The notes below the pieces were generated by a model. It was not told the DNA's origin and made no database searches. It worked only from the letters and a program-made list of their open reading frames with translations. This document shows, piece by piece, positions 46,304 to 58,577 of a stretch of DNA of 64,000 nt (the stretch's first letter is position 1; each line of letters begins with the position of its first letter). The position numbers and the translations under genes are program-made. Source of the DNA: Boswellia sacra (Eukaryota > Streptophyta > Magnoliopsida > Sapindales > Burseraceae). Where the stretch lies: positions 310,001-374,000 of the forward strand of contig SNVD02015981.1 in NCBI GenBank assembly GCA_013180625.2. The letters run 5' to 3'.

Positions 46304-47935
46304 TTCATACCACGCCGATTAAAGCATCATCAGCAAGTCATACTCAGATTTTAATTGCAATACTCTTTTAACATGATGGGTTATGCTCCAGTCACCTGTT
46401 TTGGAAAAGGTAGCAGCTCAGAATTCTCTGCCCCACACCTGTTTTCTCCATCTACTCTGACATCATACACATGTTTTATATTTTCAGCAAGACATCTCTA
46501 GCTGATACTTCAATTGGTACTATATTTTGATCAAGCTCTTCAAATTTTCATAGAAATCACACACATGCACCATCAATAATAGCAGACTTTAGATCAAGAT
46601 ATGTTACCCAAGCAACCTAAATTTTCCGATCTTTCAATCCACATTTCCTATCGGATTAAACCATTGAAGCATGCTCTGAAGAAAAAAAATTGTAATATGA
46701 CTGATATAATTACGATAAAAACAGTAACAGAAATTTATAAGAACTATCAATTTCAATAGACAATGAGCAAAGAAAATCAAACATACAATTCTTTTAATGC
46801 AACCAATCCCAAGTTGAAAGCACTGTACATAAAAATGTATTGAGCCGTACTCTGGCAGCTTAATTTACTTGATTTACCAGTCAATGGAATATTCATTAGG
46901 CACTGTAAACGCATGCCCATCGGTGAGCCTTGTAGTCTGTAAAATTACCTAAGTTAAGCATTTTTCATGAAGCTTCCATCAACTACGAATATTCCCCGAT
47001 TGTCTTCGTCCACCACACAAACCATGGACATGAGAAACAAAGGTGAAAAATTGGTTCTCACCAAAAGCACTCTAGGAATGGAAGAAAAGAAGTAGAAGAA
47101 GCAGCTTTTACCAACACATCAACTTGGTGTTCCATTAAACATGAACAGATTTAAGCAGTCCATATCAATCTTCTACCAATCATATTAGGAAATGCCAGCA
47201 AGTATATCTTTAAATTCCCAAGAACTCCTAAACGTGTCTCACTAAACTTGCATAAAGCTGGATTAAGCTATTGGAAAATGTTCTGGTCAATAGGGCTACA
47301 CAGTAGACACAAAACATAATTTGACCAGCACCACCACATAACACTGGACATCCTAGATTTTGTTCCTTCAATTGTTTTGAAACTAAAAGAGGGGAATATA
47401 ACATTAATGTTCATTAACAGCGGTGAGTCCAAAATATTTGCTTATTTATTTTTAATAGGAGTAAAAGTCAACATTATTGATAGTGCAATAGAGATCTTCA
47501 CTTTCTTCCCCACTAAGATACTAAGGCAGAGTACTTGAATTAGCCAAAACAAGGAAAAAAAAAAAAAGTTTTCTAGCTGGATCCCTCATCGAATAATAGC
47601 AGGCAGGCATATCTTCTACCAATCAGCAGAAAATTACCTACCTTAAACAGCTAACAATTAAATAATAAACTATATACATCAAATTTCTTCTAAGCTTAAT
47701 ACAAAAAGAGATGAAGTTAAAAGAATTAAAAAAAAATTAAAGAATTCACTAAGCTCGGGTGGTTCTACTAAGACCCACCAACCACAAACCAACACTGCCT
47801 CATATGGTGCATCACAATCCCCTTGATGACTGTCACATCCTTTCCATTAATTCATCAGTAATCTACTATCCAACGCTACAACAATACACTATAATGCAAT
47901 CAACTCAATGACTCGGCTTTAGCTACAATGCACCA
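42393..47935. other. Long intergenic region; no gene established
   Basis: The first part (to about 45300) is AT-rich, with short repeats of the type GAGTAATGCTATATTT (44606) or GAGTAATACTACATAAAC (43250) that recur elsewhere. From about 45400 on, base composition is closer to that of transcribed DNA and splice-like signals occur on the minus strand, but no protein frame is convincing. A minus-strand frame at 45806-46075 (89 aa) has one hydrophobic stretch and no recognisable family. Confidence 0.4.
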
Positions 47936-47943
47936 GGTGCATC

Positions 47944-48204
47944 GATGGACCCAGTTCCAAAATTTCAGGAAAAAATCAATAAAAGTCAGGAACATATATA
48001 TAAAAGTTGGGAAAATATCCAAAAACGTCAGGAACACCTATTTCCAACTTTTATATACTAATTAAAAAAAAACTTGGAAACATCCATTTCTAGTTTTATA
48101 TACTAACTTCCAACTTTTATATGGATAGAAATTGGAAATGGGCACTTCTGACTTTTACGGACATTTTCCGGACTTTTATGGACATTTCCTGAATTTTTGG
48201 AACC
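47944..48204. mobile_element. Small inverted-repeat MITE, 261 bp
   Basis: The left arm (CAGTTCCAAAATTTCAGG) and right arm (CCTGAATTTTTGGAACC) are inverted, and the inner part repeats inverted CCAACTTTTATAT / ATATAAAAGTTGG. Flanks GGTGCATC are identical at 47936-47943 and 48205-48212, an 8-bp target duplication (9 bp with one mismatch if the next base is counted). Class therefore uncertain between hAT and Mutator-like. Confidence 0.6.
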
Positions 48205-48212
48205 GGTGCATC

Positions 48213-49269
48213 ATATGACCACTATGACTCTGGCGTCACCTCCTTAGTAGTTTGTTTAAAAGCAACAGTATTGCACACTAGTGTAATGCAATCACACTGA
48301 TGACTCTAAATTCTCTTCCACAAGTATTCTGCTTATACGAAGCAACAATATCACATTCTATGTCACCCTACAGTAGAACAAGCCTGCATGCTAGTTCAGC
48401 CAACATCTCCATACTCAAACGCAAAATGGAAAACAGTTCACCTGCTAAGTAGCCCAAGCTCACTCAAAAAAGAAAGGAAAAAACTTCCCAAATTAATTTC
48501 AATACAATGGTATCATTGTTATGTCAACTTAAAAGTTAAGACACTCTCATCCCATCAATAATGTTCCCAGCACAAAGCTCTAAAGCGAGGCAACCCCAAG
48601 CCCATACGGCCACCAGTTCCTGCCACAAGTCAAGTCACCATGTTCAATCTTCCCCATGTTATCTATCTCTAGCGATGATCATCAGTGAAGTCATGAAGAT
48701 TAGGGATAAAATGAATTGGCTTGATACTGAAACTATAACATTCTCATCTCAAAAGAATACATAAACATAGCAAAACATTAATAGCCAAATCTCATATGAT
48801 TGTCCATGACTTAGGACCAACATAATATTCATCTAAAGAATTCCTAACTCTCATTTCCTTTGATCTCTTTTCATTTCAATGAATATATAAGGGCATGCAG
48901 CTGGACAGAGGAACGAGCTGATAATTTCAATAAGGACTATCTCTGATTTACATATATAAGCACAAGTAATATAAAGAACTCAAAACAGACTTCCATTCTC
49001 TAACGATTCCAATTTCAAGGACAAGAGCTGTATCAAACCACATTGCCATGAAATTAAAGAATAAAAACAACCCGAAAGCAAGGCCAAATTCAATTGAATT
49101 GAAGCAAGCGGAGACTATACAGTAAAGAAATCCTAAGCCATGTACACACCTTCACCGCATCAACTCATCTCATCACATCATTACATACATTCATCCTGGA
49201 ACATTGTTAGCTAAATTTCAAATATTAATACTTTCTAGAAATCTAACACTAAAAAAATCCAAACAATAC
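48213..49269. other. Downstream region of the LEA_2 gene at 49270; no gene
   Basis: Directly after the TAG stop (49270-49272) the minus strand reads GTATTG, a possible donor for a 3'-UTR intron. I could not find a unique acceptor. The region probably holds the 3' UTR. Confidence 0.35.
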
Positions 49270-49980
49270 CTAAATAACAACCCTGCAATTCCTGGTTCCA
49301 CCTACCAAGCTCCCCGATCCACTTGACGAAATATTGACCGCCACGTCACCACACCAAACCCTAAGCCACTTTTTCCTCATCCTCCACGCACCGTATTTGA
49401 ACCCAGCAACAGCTTCCAGCTTCACATCAAAGCTCACCGACCCACGTGACCTCTCAGCGTTCATGTCACTCACCGCTTTCTCGTTAACGTAATTGCCCAC
49501 CGCCGCGAACTTGGCAGTCAACTCTGTCCGATCACGGGTGCCCTGCTTGAACGGAGGGAGTTGGGTTTGGCTCAACTCCCGGGAATTGTAGTAAATGTTT
49601 GAAACGAGGTCGTCGTAGGAGACGCTCATTTTCTTATTGGGGTTAACGGCGAGGAAGCGAGCGTCCCAGTTGGCGGTTACGCGAGACTGGTTGGCAGAGA
49701 AGTTGGAGACCGAGAGAGAAGTGAGCTGGAATTCGGGGACGCGGGGGCGGACGACAAGCCAGATGATGAAGAGGATAGTGCCGAAGATAACGGCTATGGC
49801 AATCATAGTGATTAAGAAGGTACGGAGAAAGGTGTTGCGGCGTTGGACGGGGTAATAGGGGGCGGCGTACTGGTAAGGCTGAGAAGGGGGCGGCGCAGAG
49901 TAAGGGTAGGCGGCGTTGGGAGGGTGGCCGTTCTGGTTGGGGGCGGGATAGCCAGTGACGGGTCTTTGAGGGTTTTCCAT
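49270..49980 (-). CDS. NDR1/HIN1-like LEA_2 protein with Pro/Tyr-rich N-terminus (236 aa)
   Basis: I start it at ATG 49980 (MENPQRPVTGYPAPNQNGHP), giving 236 aa. The frame stays open 37 codons further up to 50091, but that leader (poly-Leu, FKRFSTVQYQ) looks like 5' UTR and the inner start fits the family. The N-terminus is a Pro/Tyr/Ala-rich cytosolic tail (about 1-46). It is followed by RRNTFLR, a membrane segment (about 54-77) and VVRPRVPEF. The LEA_2 domain has NPNKKMSVSYDD (113-124), PPFKQGTRDRTEL, SVSFDVKLEAVAGFKYGAWR and WCGDVAVN, ending NCRVVI. Unlike the tandem copies it keeps the canonical NPNK motif. It is a diverged family member on the same strand as the tandem array, 11 kb further upstream of copy E. 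Likely plasma-membrane, related to NHL/YLS9 proteins; exact role unknown. Confidence 0.9.
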   Translation of the reverse strand: MENPQRPVTGYPAPNQNGHPPNAAYPYSAPPPSQPYQYAAPYYPVQRRNTFLRTFLITMIAIAVIFGTILFIIWLVVRPRVPEFQLTSLSVSNFSANQSRVTANWDARFLAVNPNKKMSVSYDDLVSNIYYNSRELSQTQLPPFKQGTRDRTELTAKFAAVGNYVNEKAVSDMNAERSRGSVSFDVKLEAVAGFKYGAWRMRKKWLRVWCGDVAVNISSSGSGSLVGGTRNCRVVI

Positions 49981-52900
49981 GGAGGTTCTGAGAGAAAGGG
50001 TTTGATATTGGACAGTAGAGAAGCGTTTGAAAGGAAGAAGAAGAAGAAGAGGTTGAGTTGTGAGGAGTCTTGTCTGGTAAATTCGATTCAATTCCTTTCT
50101 TGAAGTTTCTTCTTTAGAATCAAGAGAAGGAGATGGAGAAGGAGAACAGTGCCGCTTTCGAATTGATTCGGGAATACGTGTTACCCGTTATAACTCCCCT
50201 TGATACGCGTTTATGAGTTGGTACTTTATGCATCCACGAGGAAATTTAAAAAAGCGAAAATGAAAAAATAATATTAAAAAAGGGAAAATGAAAAAAAAAT
50301 CGCAAATTAAAGATTCATTTTTTGATAAATGATGACGCTTTAAAATTGGTATAATCTTGACCGATGTGATATCTGATAGTATGTTTGATAATATCTAACG
50401 AGTAAAATGGATTATCATTATCGACATTCGATAAAAAATTATAATATATAAATTTTGAAGGATAGCGTTAGTTATTTAAATCAAAATATTTTTTTTAATT
50501 TTTATTTTAAAAATACCTTATTTATTTAGAGGGTCTCTTTGATAAATAGATTAGTTTAAAAAAAATTGTCAAGCGTGATTCTATACTGTACGATACTCAA
50601 TGTTTATTGTTAAACTGTCAAACAATGTTAGATGTTATTAGATATTATTGAATATTATCGAACATTGTCCGATGCACCTATCAAATACTATTAGATATTA
50701 TTTGAAGCATTTATCTAATTTTATTATACTGTTGGACTATCGAATAGGATCATGGCATTTTTAATATCTGGATCATTTTGGTGATCTTCACTTAAATTTG
50801 AATCATTTTAAATGTTCAGTTTATACTATAAAACAAGGTCCTTGTGAAAAAACAAAATTATAGGAGTTTTAAAAATTATTTTCTTATAAAAAAATTAAAT
50901 GTCATAATGTCTATTCTATTGGACATGAAGCTTTATTAAACCGTCGAACTCCATAGCAGAAGTTTATAAATTATGTGCTTTTATTTCTAGGTATTTGATA
51001 TTAAGTGAAAATTTCGATATTTATTTAAAGGACATCTAATTGAGATTAATTTTAAAAATTATATTTAAATTTTTTTAAAAGATAAATAGTTAATATGGAA
51101 TTTTGAAAATAATTTTAATTTAAAATGCAATAGGTTAAAAAAAATATTTAGAAGACAAAGGGAGAGACCGATATTTTGAAAAAGTGATTTTTTTTAAATT
51201 TTTTAATATATTCTTTTCTTTTCTTTTCTTTTTTGGGAAACTCACTTATAAAAATTTGTATGAAGGTTTTGGGTAAATATTTTGTACCCACAGGTTTTTG
51301 AATTATTAAAAGAACCTCGCTCCATGGTTTGGGTCTTGACACATCTTTTTGCAAATGGTGAATAACTCCATCTAGTTGGGAATAGTTTTCCAAGTTTGGG
51401 TGCTTAGTAGAAATACAGCGAGTAAATACAGATAAAATAAAATAAGAAGTAATTTGAAGAGTGAATGGAAGAGAGCTCAAAATTAAGTAAAAGAAAAAAG
51501 AAATTGAACAACGCTAGTCTTATAAATTTTAGTATTAAACTTTTACATACAAACTTATATTTCAAAAGTTAATTGAAATAATAAATATACAAAATTAAAT
51601 CATTTAACGAACAATGATAATATATCAATAAATGAATAATTTTATATCAATTTGTATACAAAATTTGTAAAGAGTTATTCTACCCATAAAAATTTGCAAG
51701 AAGACCGCATAAGAATCAAGTTACTCAAGCTAGTACGTATCTTTCATTCACTTGAAGATCCTTTATACAAAAAATTATAGCTCCCATTCTTCACTCTAAA
51801 GGGAGGAAATTGTGGTGAAAGTCTCAAATAAAAACCCAAATTTGGGGATGTGGTATTGAAAATTATCCTAAAATTTGTAATACCGAAAGCTAAACTTATT
51901 ATATAAAGATATGAATAGCTTAATGTGAAGTCTTATCTAATTAATCTAACTTTATAATTATTGTGTACCTAACTTGTACAATTTCACTTCAATTGTCACA
52001 ATCTCACTGGATAGAATTGGATAGGTTGTCACTTTAAAATCTTATTGTGATAGTTACTTTAAAATTTTTATTTTTAATATTTTTTAACCCAATGATATTT
52101 TGCCACCTCAACAATTTTTATTTTTATTATTTTTTTAACCTAATGATATTTTGCCACCTCACACAATTTTTTTAACTTAAATTTTTTCACTTATCCATCA
52201 TTGTTAATCTACTAAAATTCAACAGTAAGAAAATAATTACTGAATTAACATTAAGATGAGTATCTTTTAACTTGTCTTTTACAATCAATGCAACATAATT
52301 GATAAGTGTATATATACTGCTTAGATTCGTTGCGTTATTCAATAATCTGACCCTTTGAGAAAAACCTCATTGCGTTATTACCCTTTGAGACAAAACTCAT
52401 TGTGCTATTCAATCGATTACAATCATAAGGGCTGAACCGAAATCATAATATTATTACGAACTTTTTTGTCATGTTATCAAATTAGAAAAGTATCGATATT
52501 TTAAATAAAAAAATTATAAATTCTAGAAGAATAATCCGATCCATCTGCATTTGGAAAGATTTTCGGAAAAATCAACAAAATTTTGTGCCTTCTTCAAAAT
52601 CCTCGAACCATTCGACAACTTGAAATAATAGTATACGGATAAATTTTTTAGTTATTATCAATGAAGGAAATATAGTATATTTTCTAAAAATCAGTAGAGT
52701 TAAGAACCAAAAAAAATTATTCTTAGTACTTGAGAAAATAGAAAATAATCCAAAATTTCTAATCTTGTTAACCATGCTCTTTCTCCTCTCTCGTTCATCT
52801 TCTATTTTTCATTTTTTTTAGGCTGCTTTATAGAGAAAAGAAAAAGGAGAAAAAAAACTCAAAATTATGTGAAAATCTTTAAACAAATACTATTCTTTTT

Positions 52901-53561
52901 CAAAAATTCATCTTAAATCTTACTTGCTCCAACGATAACGATGGGTCAAGACATACCATATTATTATATCACTTAACATATCGTTTCATCATATATTTCA
53001 TAAATTAAACATTACTTTGACATACCACTTTGGGTGAGATTTGGCATAATATTTTGGTTTACTTATTATTCAAAATTTTTATTTTGATGATCAATAACTA
53101 ACCCAAAAATCATAAAAAACTACAATAAGCCCATTTATATTGTCAAAATCATATCGATCGAGAATAGGAAATATACCATCTAATTACATATAACAAGCAA
53201 ATAAGAACTAAAATAAGTGTCCACCTAAGAGGTCAAAATCTCTATATACAGTAGCAAAAAACTCAAAATCTTGAATGTATAAAAATCAAATAAAATATCC
53301 TAATTTGACCTACATTAGTAAAAAATTTACACACACCATATATACATTTGCACACAAAATCATATCTCTGCCTGGCAACACACACATATACATAAATACA
53401 TAATCAATTTTACAATTATCAGAATTTTCTTTTTGAAATTATGGAAATCTTTATAAAATTTTCCCGAAATTCATGATCGTTGTCAACATAATTTCATAAA
53501 AATTATAAATAAAAATCTTTACTGTAATATGTGTCGTTAATGTTTAAAGTATCCCTTAACA
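49981..53561. other. Upstream of the 49270 LEA_2 gene; intergenic
   Basis: After the leader and promoter (to about 50230), the DNA is very AT-rich. Around 51506-51675 is a MITE-like repeat with inverted ends (CTTATAAATTTTAGTATTAA; ATACAAAATTTGTAAAGA). The motif AATGATATTTTGCCACCTCA is directly repeated at 52091 and 52142. No supported gene. Confidence 0.45.
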
Positions 53562-53566
53562 TTATT

Positions 53567-55668
53567 TGTAACAACCCTAATTTTCCTAGGGCTATATAAG
53601 TCATTATGGAATTGGTCTAGGATAATAATTATGACTATAATAAGTTAAAAAAAAAAAGAAAGAAAAGATGATTATTTATATTTAAATTAGATGTTTTATT
53701 CCTTTTAGAATACCTTAACCCCATCTAGTATATAAACAGTATTATAATATTGCAACTAGGGTTTTTAACGTAAAAATTTTAGGGAAGGCTTTGAAACTCA
53801 GAGATTTCAAGGTAAGATTATATTTCTTTTAGTTTGATTTAAGAATCTTTATTAGAATTATTTTTGTTGTCTAGATTTGTACTAGGATTTCTGCAGAGGA
53901 TTTATGAACATCTTAGAATTATCGAATTTATTAGGGTACTTACAATTCGATTTTCGGTCTGATTTTTTTATATATTATTATAGACGTGTATATGAATGTA
54001 TAAAATTTTATTTCACAAAAAAATATTAAGATTTCAATTTATTACCAATTTTTGAACTCTCTATTGAAAATCTGGAAAATACTGCAATTTCTGGATATTG
54101 CGAATTTCGGAAATTTTTTTTCATATGCTAGAGGAGTCATAAATTCCTCAAATTTTATATGCTGCTTCTTCAAGGTAATATATACGTTTCTGTAAATTTT
54201 TACGATTTTTAAACGTGTAGAATAAGTTTTATGAAATTTTGAGTTCGAAACGTTTTAATCTGAAAATTCTGGACAGAATTGACTAGCAGAAAACGGAAAT
54301 CATTTAAAAATAGTTTCTGAAAGTAATTTGCTTTGAAAAATTTTTAGTTGAATACTTCATGTGTCTAGTTCGCCTCTGCAAAATTATAGGTTAATCAGAT
54401 TAGGATATAATTTTATAAAATTTCTGGAATGAGCTCTGTTCTGGGTATCGGGCTTAGGCAGAACGGTTTGTCTAAGAATTTTAAGGGAATTTTATAGAAC
54501 ATTTGAGGTTTTGAGATCATGAATTTATCTAGATGTTTTCTGGTTATGTCTTAGGACAAATCGTGGACGAGTAGGAGCTAGGATATTTGTCTTTTCAGAT
54601 CGATCAAGATAAGTAACATCATACATGTACTATGGTTAAAGTGTAATGTGTTCTTAATAAATATTTTGATTTGTTAGAACATATTTTTATGTGATATTAT
54701 ATGATTTATTTTCTGTTTTAGAATGAAAATTATGGAATTAGAGTTTTAGCAAAGTGTTTAAATTGATTCTCAAAAACTGTTTTCATGTTAAAGACAGTTT
54801 TTAGTGAAAGGAACTTTTAACGAATCTTATTATTATCTATGAAAAGTTATTTGTATATGTACTTTGAGGATTGTGTGATTTGCAATGGTTTTTGGAATGT
54901 TTTGACTTATTGTCCTTAGTATCGATATGAATTCTGAACCCAGCTGTGGTATTAGTGTGCACACCACTTTTGGACCGGGTCACCGGGGATACAGGTGACA
55001 TACTTTTGGGCCGGGTCACCCGGATTACAGGTGACATACTTTTGGACCGGGTCACCGGGGATACAGGTGACATATTTTTGGACCGGGTCACCGGGGATAC
55101 AGGTGACATTCTTTTGGACCGGGTCACCGAGGATACAGGTGACATATTTTGGGTCGGGTCACCGGGATTACGGGTGGCACTATGTGACAAGAGTCGATAA
55201 ATGTTTTCTGACCTTTAATGATTGTGAATGGTTTCTTTGATTTTAAATGTTACAAATGCTTATGACTCCTTTTTACTAAGATATGATTTTTGGAATTGAA
55301 GTATTAAACTATAAATTTTATGATGTTTTTATAATTGTTTTAAGATATTAAATGGTTGTGTATGATTTTACTTACCGAGTTGACGGCTCACCCCTCGTCT
55401 CTAACATTTTTGCAGAGTAGTCTCGAAAGTTAGTGGTTGGACTTGCTGATTGATGTCGAGACTTAAGTTCAGATTTTTTTTTTATTTATTACAATTGTGT
55501 TTGAAACTTTAGATTGTAAGACTTTGTTTTGATTAGAGAGACATTAAATGTATTGTTCGGTTCATTTTTTTCTAATAAGAGCGATTATTGAAGTATTGTT
55601 TGGAGATTTATTATTAGTGATTTCCTATTATTTTAGCTATGTATGTGTTCCGATTTTGGGGCGTTACA
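53567..55668. mobile_element. Solo LTR, 2102 bp, with internal 36-bp repeats
   Basis: Begins TGTAACAACCC and ends GGGGCGTTACA, the TGTAACA..TGTTACA style of long Ty3/gypsy LTRs in plants. The exact 5-bp duplication TTATT lies at 53562-53566 and 55669-55673. There is no second LTR and no coding domain. An array of 36-bp repeats (54966-55185) sits in the 3' third. Confidence 0.8.
54966..55185. repeat. 36-bp tandem repeat, six units, inside the solo LTR
   Basis: Consensus TTTTGGACCGGGTCACCG / GGGATACAGGTGACATAC; the TTTT anchor recurs at 54968, 55004, 55040, 55076, 55112 and 55147. Each unit pairs GGTCACC with GGTGACA, a partial palindrome. Because 36 is a multiple of three the repeat stays open in several frames, which explains the repetitive short frames here. 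Confidence 0.85.
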
Positions 55669-55673
55669 TTATT

Positions 55674-57609
55674 CTTCTAAATTACAGGTTCATTTGTAAT
55701 AAAGTCTTGCTATAATAAATTTTAATGAAATTTATATATTATTTATCCATTGTGACCTAGATATATAAGAAATTATAAAAAATAAAATAAAAATTTTAAT
55801 CTTTACAATGTTTTAGAAAAAAATTACTATGTTTTATTTTTTTTATTTTTTTATGTAATTATAGAAGGATTTCACTTTATGAATCTAAGAACGGGAAACG
55901 ATGACAGAGGGTTATTTGCCATAATTTGCATTCTATAAAAATGTTCTGAACAGCAAATCAAATGTTAAAAATAAATTATTACTCAAAACACTTTTTCTTA
56001 AAACCAAAATAACCTTCTAAATTAATTAAAATTTTAACAATGAACTTTACATATTCAAATTTATTATACATGGGTGCTTTTTGATAAAACAATGATAGCA
56101 AATATTTCGATTTGAATTTTTAGAGTTTTCGGTCTCTATCTAGATATTCCGTATCTTCCACTTCCAAGTATATATTATTTGGATCGGATTATGTATTCTA
56201 CTAATTAAGTTAATGCTATATTGAATTCTTCATTGTGAAGAGAACTAGTTAATATTATCATTTAATAAATTCTCACCTATTCAGATTTTAGACAAAAAGA
56301 AAAAATGTTATGAGAGTTTTGTCTTATTTAATATTCAAATAGGATTTTATTTGTATATTATAGACACATGAAAAGAAAATGGAGAAGAAGAAGAAAGGCC
56401 TTTTATTAGGTTTGGAGGATTTATCACTCATTTTCTTTATATATAATTACTGATAGGTTTTGGTTTAATCTGAATGGGCAAAAGAATAAGAAACATTAGG
56501 GTTATTAAGATGTATTTTTTGGTTCTCCATAGTAAGTTATTTTATAAATATGCTAATAATAATTATAATTTTTAAATGATGAGTATTTAAATGAGTCGTT
56601 ACATAAGTATATATCCCCTATGTTGTCCTCTTATGCAGTTCCAAGAAATGGAATATTTCTTTCCCACTTTGCTTTCTCTCTCACTTTGCTATTACAAGAA
56701 AAAACAACGTAAAAAACAATAAAAAGTAATCTTCGTCCATAGAAATTAACTAAATATTATGTATTCTAATTTTTAAAAGAACTATTTAAGTATTGATTTG
56801 GTAAACTCATTATTAATATTAATTTTTCAGTCTAAATTATATCAAGTGCGTCATATTATAACGTGGAGTCCAAAAATTGACATGTAAAATAATAAACACT
56901 ACAAATCAACCGAAATAAGAATCACTTCATATACATTTATACATATATAACTACAAATTAAAAATAGCAAATAATGTTATTTCAAATTTTGAAAAATCTA
57001 ACACGCTCAACTTTTTGGCAAAAATTTAAATCCAAGACATATTTTTTTTCTTTTTATTTTTTTTTAAAGTGACGTTGTTAAAAGAAGAAAAAGATAACTG
57101 ACACTAGTAGTTACTCGTGTTAAAACGGTTATGTTATTAGTCCAAGAAAACGATTAAATCAATAATGATATATTCTAATGAATAATATTATAAATTAATT
57201 ACAAGTTTTGCATTTCAAATGATATCATTTGATAGATAAGCATCATATCAACTTCGATTAATATAATTAATGGTATATAATTGATCGTTACGTTATTTAG
57301 AATATTAAACTTGAGATATATCTCGGAAAATATAATATATAATCTAATTGGATTATAAAAATGGCCACCCCGGTCGAGTATAATTCAAGGTGAATTATGT
57401 GAAGTAGCCACAATTAGTTTAGAGCTCAGACACAAGACAACAACTGTGTCTCACTTCTTGCCGTGTTAGCATATTTATTCGAAAATGGCGAGAAGCCACC
57501 AAGGGAAAGTTATGTCATCGCATCTTTGTCTTCTTTAGGAGTCATTACATGAGTTGACTGTAACGGGTCTCCTTAGATTCTTAGAAGGAACGTGTAGAAG
57601 CTAAAGTGA

Positions 57610-57663
<54 letters not shown>

Positions 57664-58577
57664 TTCATTTGAACAATGAAATGGCGTGCTTTAATTTAAG
57701 TTTGTCTACCGCTTCACGTTGCACTAAAACAAGTCAGTGTACCAAGAGTCCCTTTATGTATCCACTAGCCTTACAGCATTACAAAATCATTTAGTGGTGT
57801 TAAGAGTCAGGCTTCATGTTTTAGATTCCTTCACATAGGAAATTACAGGAGAAAATTCCAATTTCAATTCATATCCTGTTGTTTGATGTGAATTGTGCGG
57901 AAAAAGAATTTCCAAGAAGTGAATACTTACATTGGAGATTCTTCATATTCATCAAAGACAAAATTGTATGAGGTCAGACATGACGTTCAAGTGGTTAATG
58001 ATTTTTCTCCTAGCTTTGGTCCTTTAGTGAATCAAGATCAAAATCTTTCAAAAGGTTTTCATGAAATCAAATATTTCATTTGTTGAGAAGTTTTACATTA
58101 AATATTTCAAACAGGAAGTTTTGGGTTTACGTAATCTTTTTGGTTGAACACCTTGGTATCGGAGTTAAACTCATGAACCTCAATACGAGGACTTAAGTTG
58201 AGCATTCAATAAACTAGTCTTTTAAATTTTTGCAATAAATAAATAAATAAATAAATAAAACACAACTATCAATAATGTTTCATAATAGTATAAGAAATGT
58301 TTATACATATAGCATTTGGAATACTAATTAATAGTAACTTAACATGATTTAGAAGTAAAAACTTTGTTTGAATCCATTACTTCTCTCATTAAGAATTGAT
58401 AACCATAATTGACTATTTTGGTTCAATCTCCTTCAATATATTAAATCATATTTATTAGGAAGAAAAAAAAATTAAAACACGTACGAGGACTTAAAAACTC
58501 TCAAAAAAACAAAATTAAGTAAATTTGAATCTAGAATAGCCTATGAAATCTCGTATGAGAAAAAGATTAAGTTTCAA
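55674..58577. other. Intergenic; no gene established
   Basis: AT-rich. A (AAT)n microsatellite occupies 57610-57663 and an (AAAT)n run 58239-58258. A 63-codon frame at 57895-58086 has near-normal codon composition but no recognisable domain and no supporting context. Confidence 0.45.
57610..57663. repeat. (AAT)n microsatellite, about 18 units
   Basis: An uninterrupted ATA/AAT trinucleotide run of about 54 bp. Confidence 0.95.

Noticed and set aside
49981..50091. Upstream in-frame extension of the 49270 LEA_2 gene starting at 50091
   Set aside because: The 37-residue leader is poly-Leu and Ser/Thr-rich with no family similarity; the inner ATG at 49980 gives the expected cytosolic tail.
54966..55185. 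CRISPR-like spacing of 36-bp repeats
   Set aside because: The units are directly adjacent with no unique spacers, and this is a plant nuclear genome.
54837..55240. Overlapping frames on both strands encoding 12-residue repeats (SPVTRSKSM-like and TGDILLDRV-like)
   Set aside because: They follow from the 36-bp tandem repeat inside a solo LTR; a period divisible by three keeps several frames open. No conserved domain or start context.
57895..58086. 63-codon frame with balanced composition
   Set aside because: No homologue recognised, no splice partners and no start context; cannot be told from chance.
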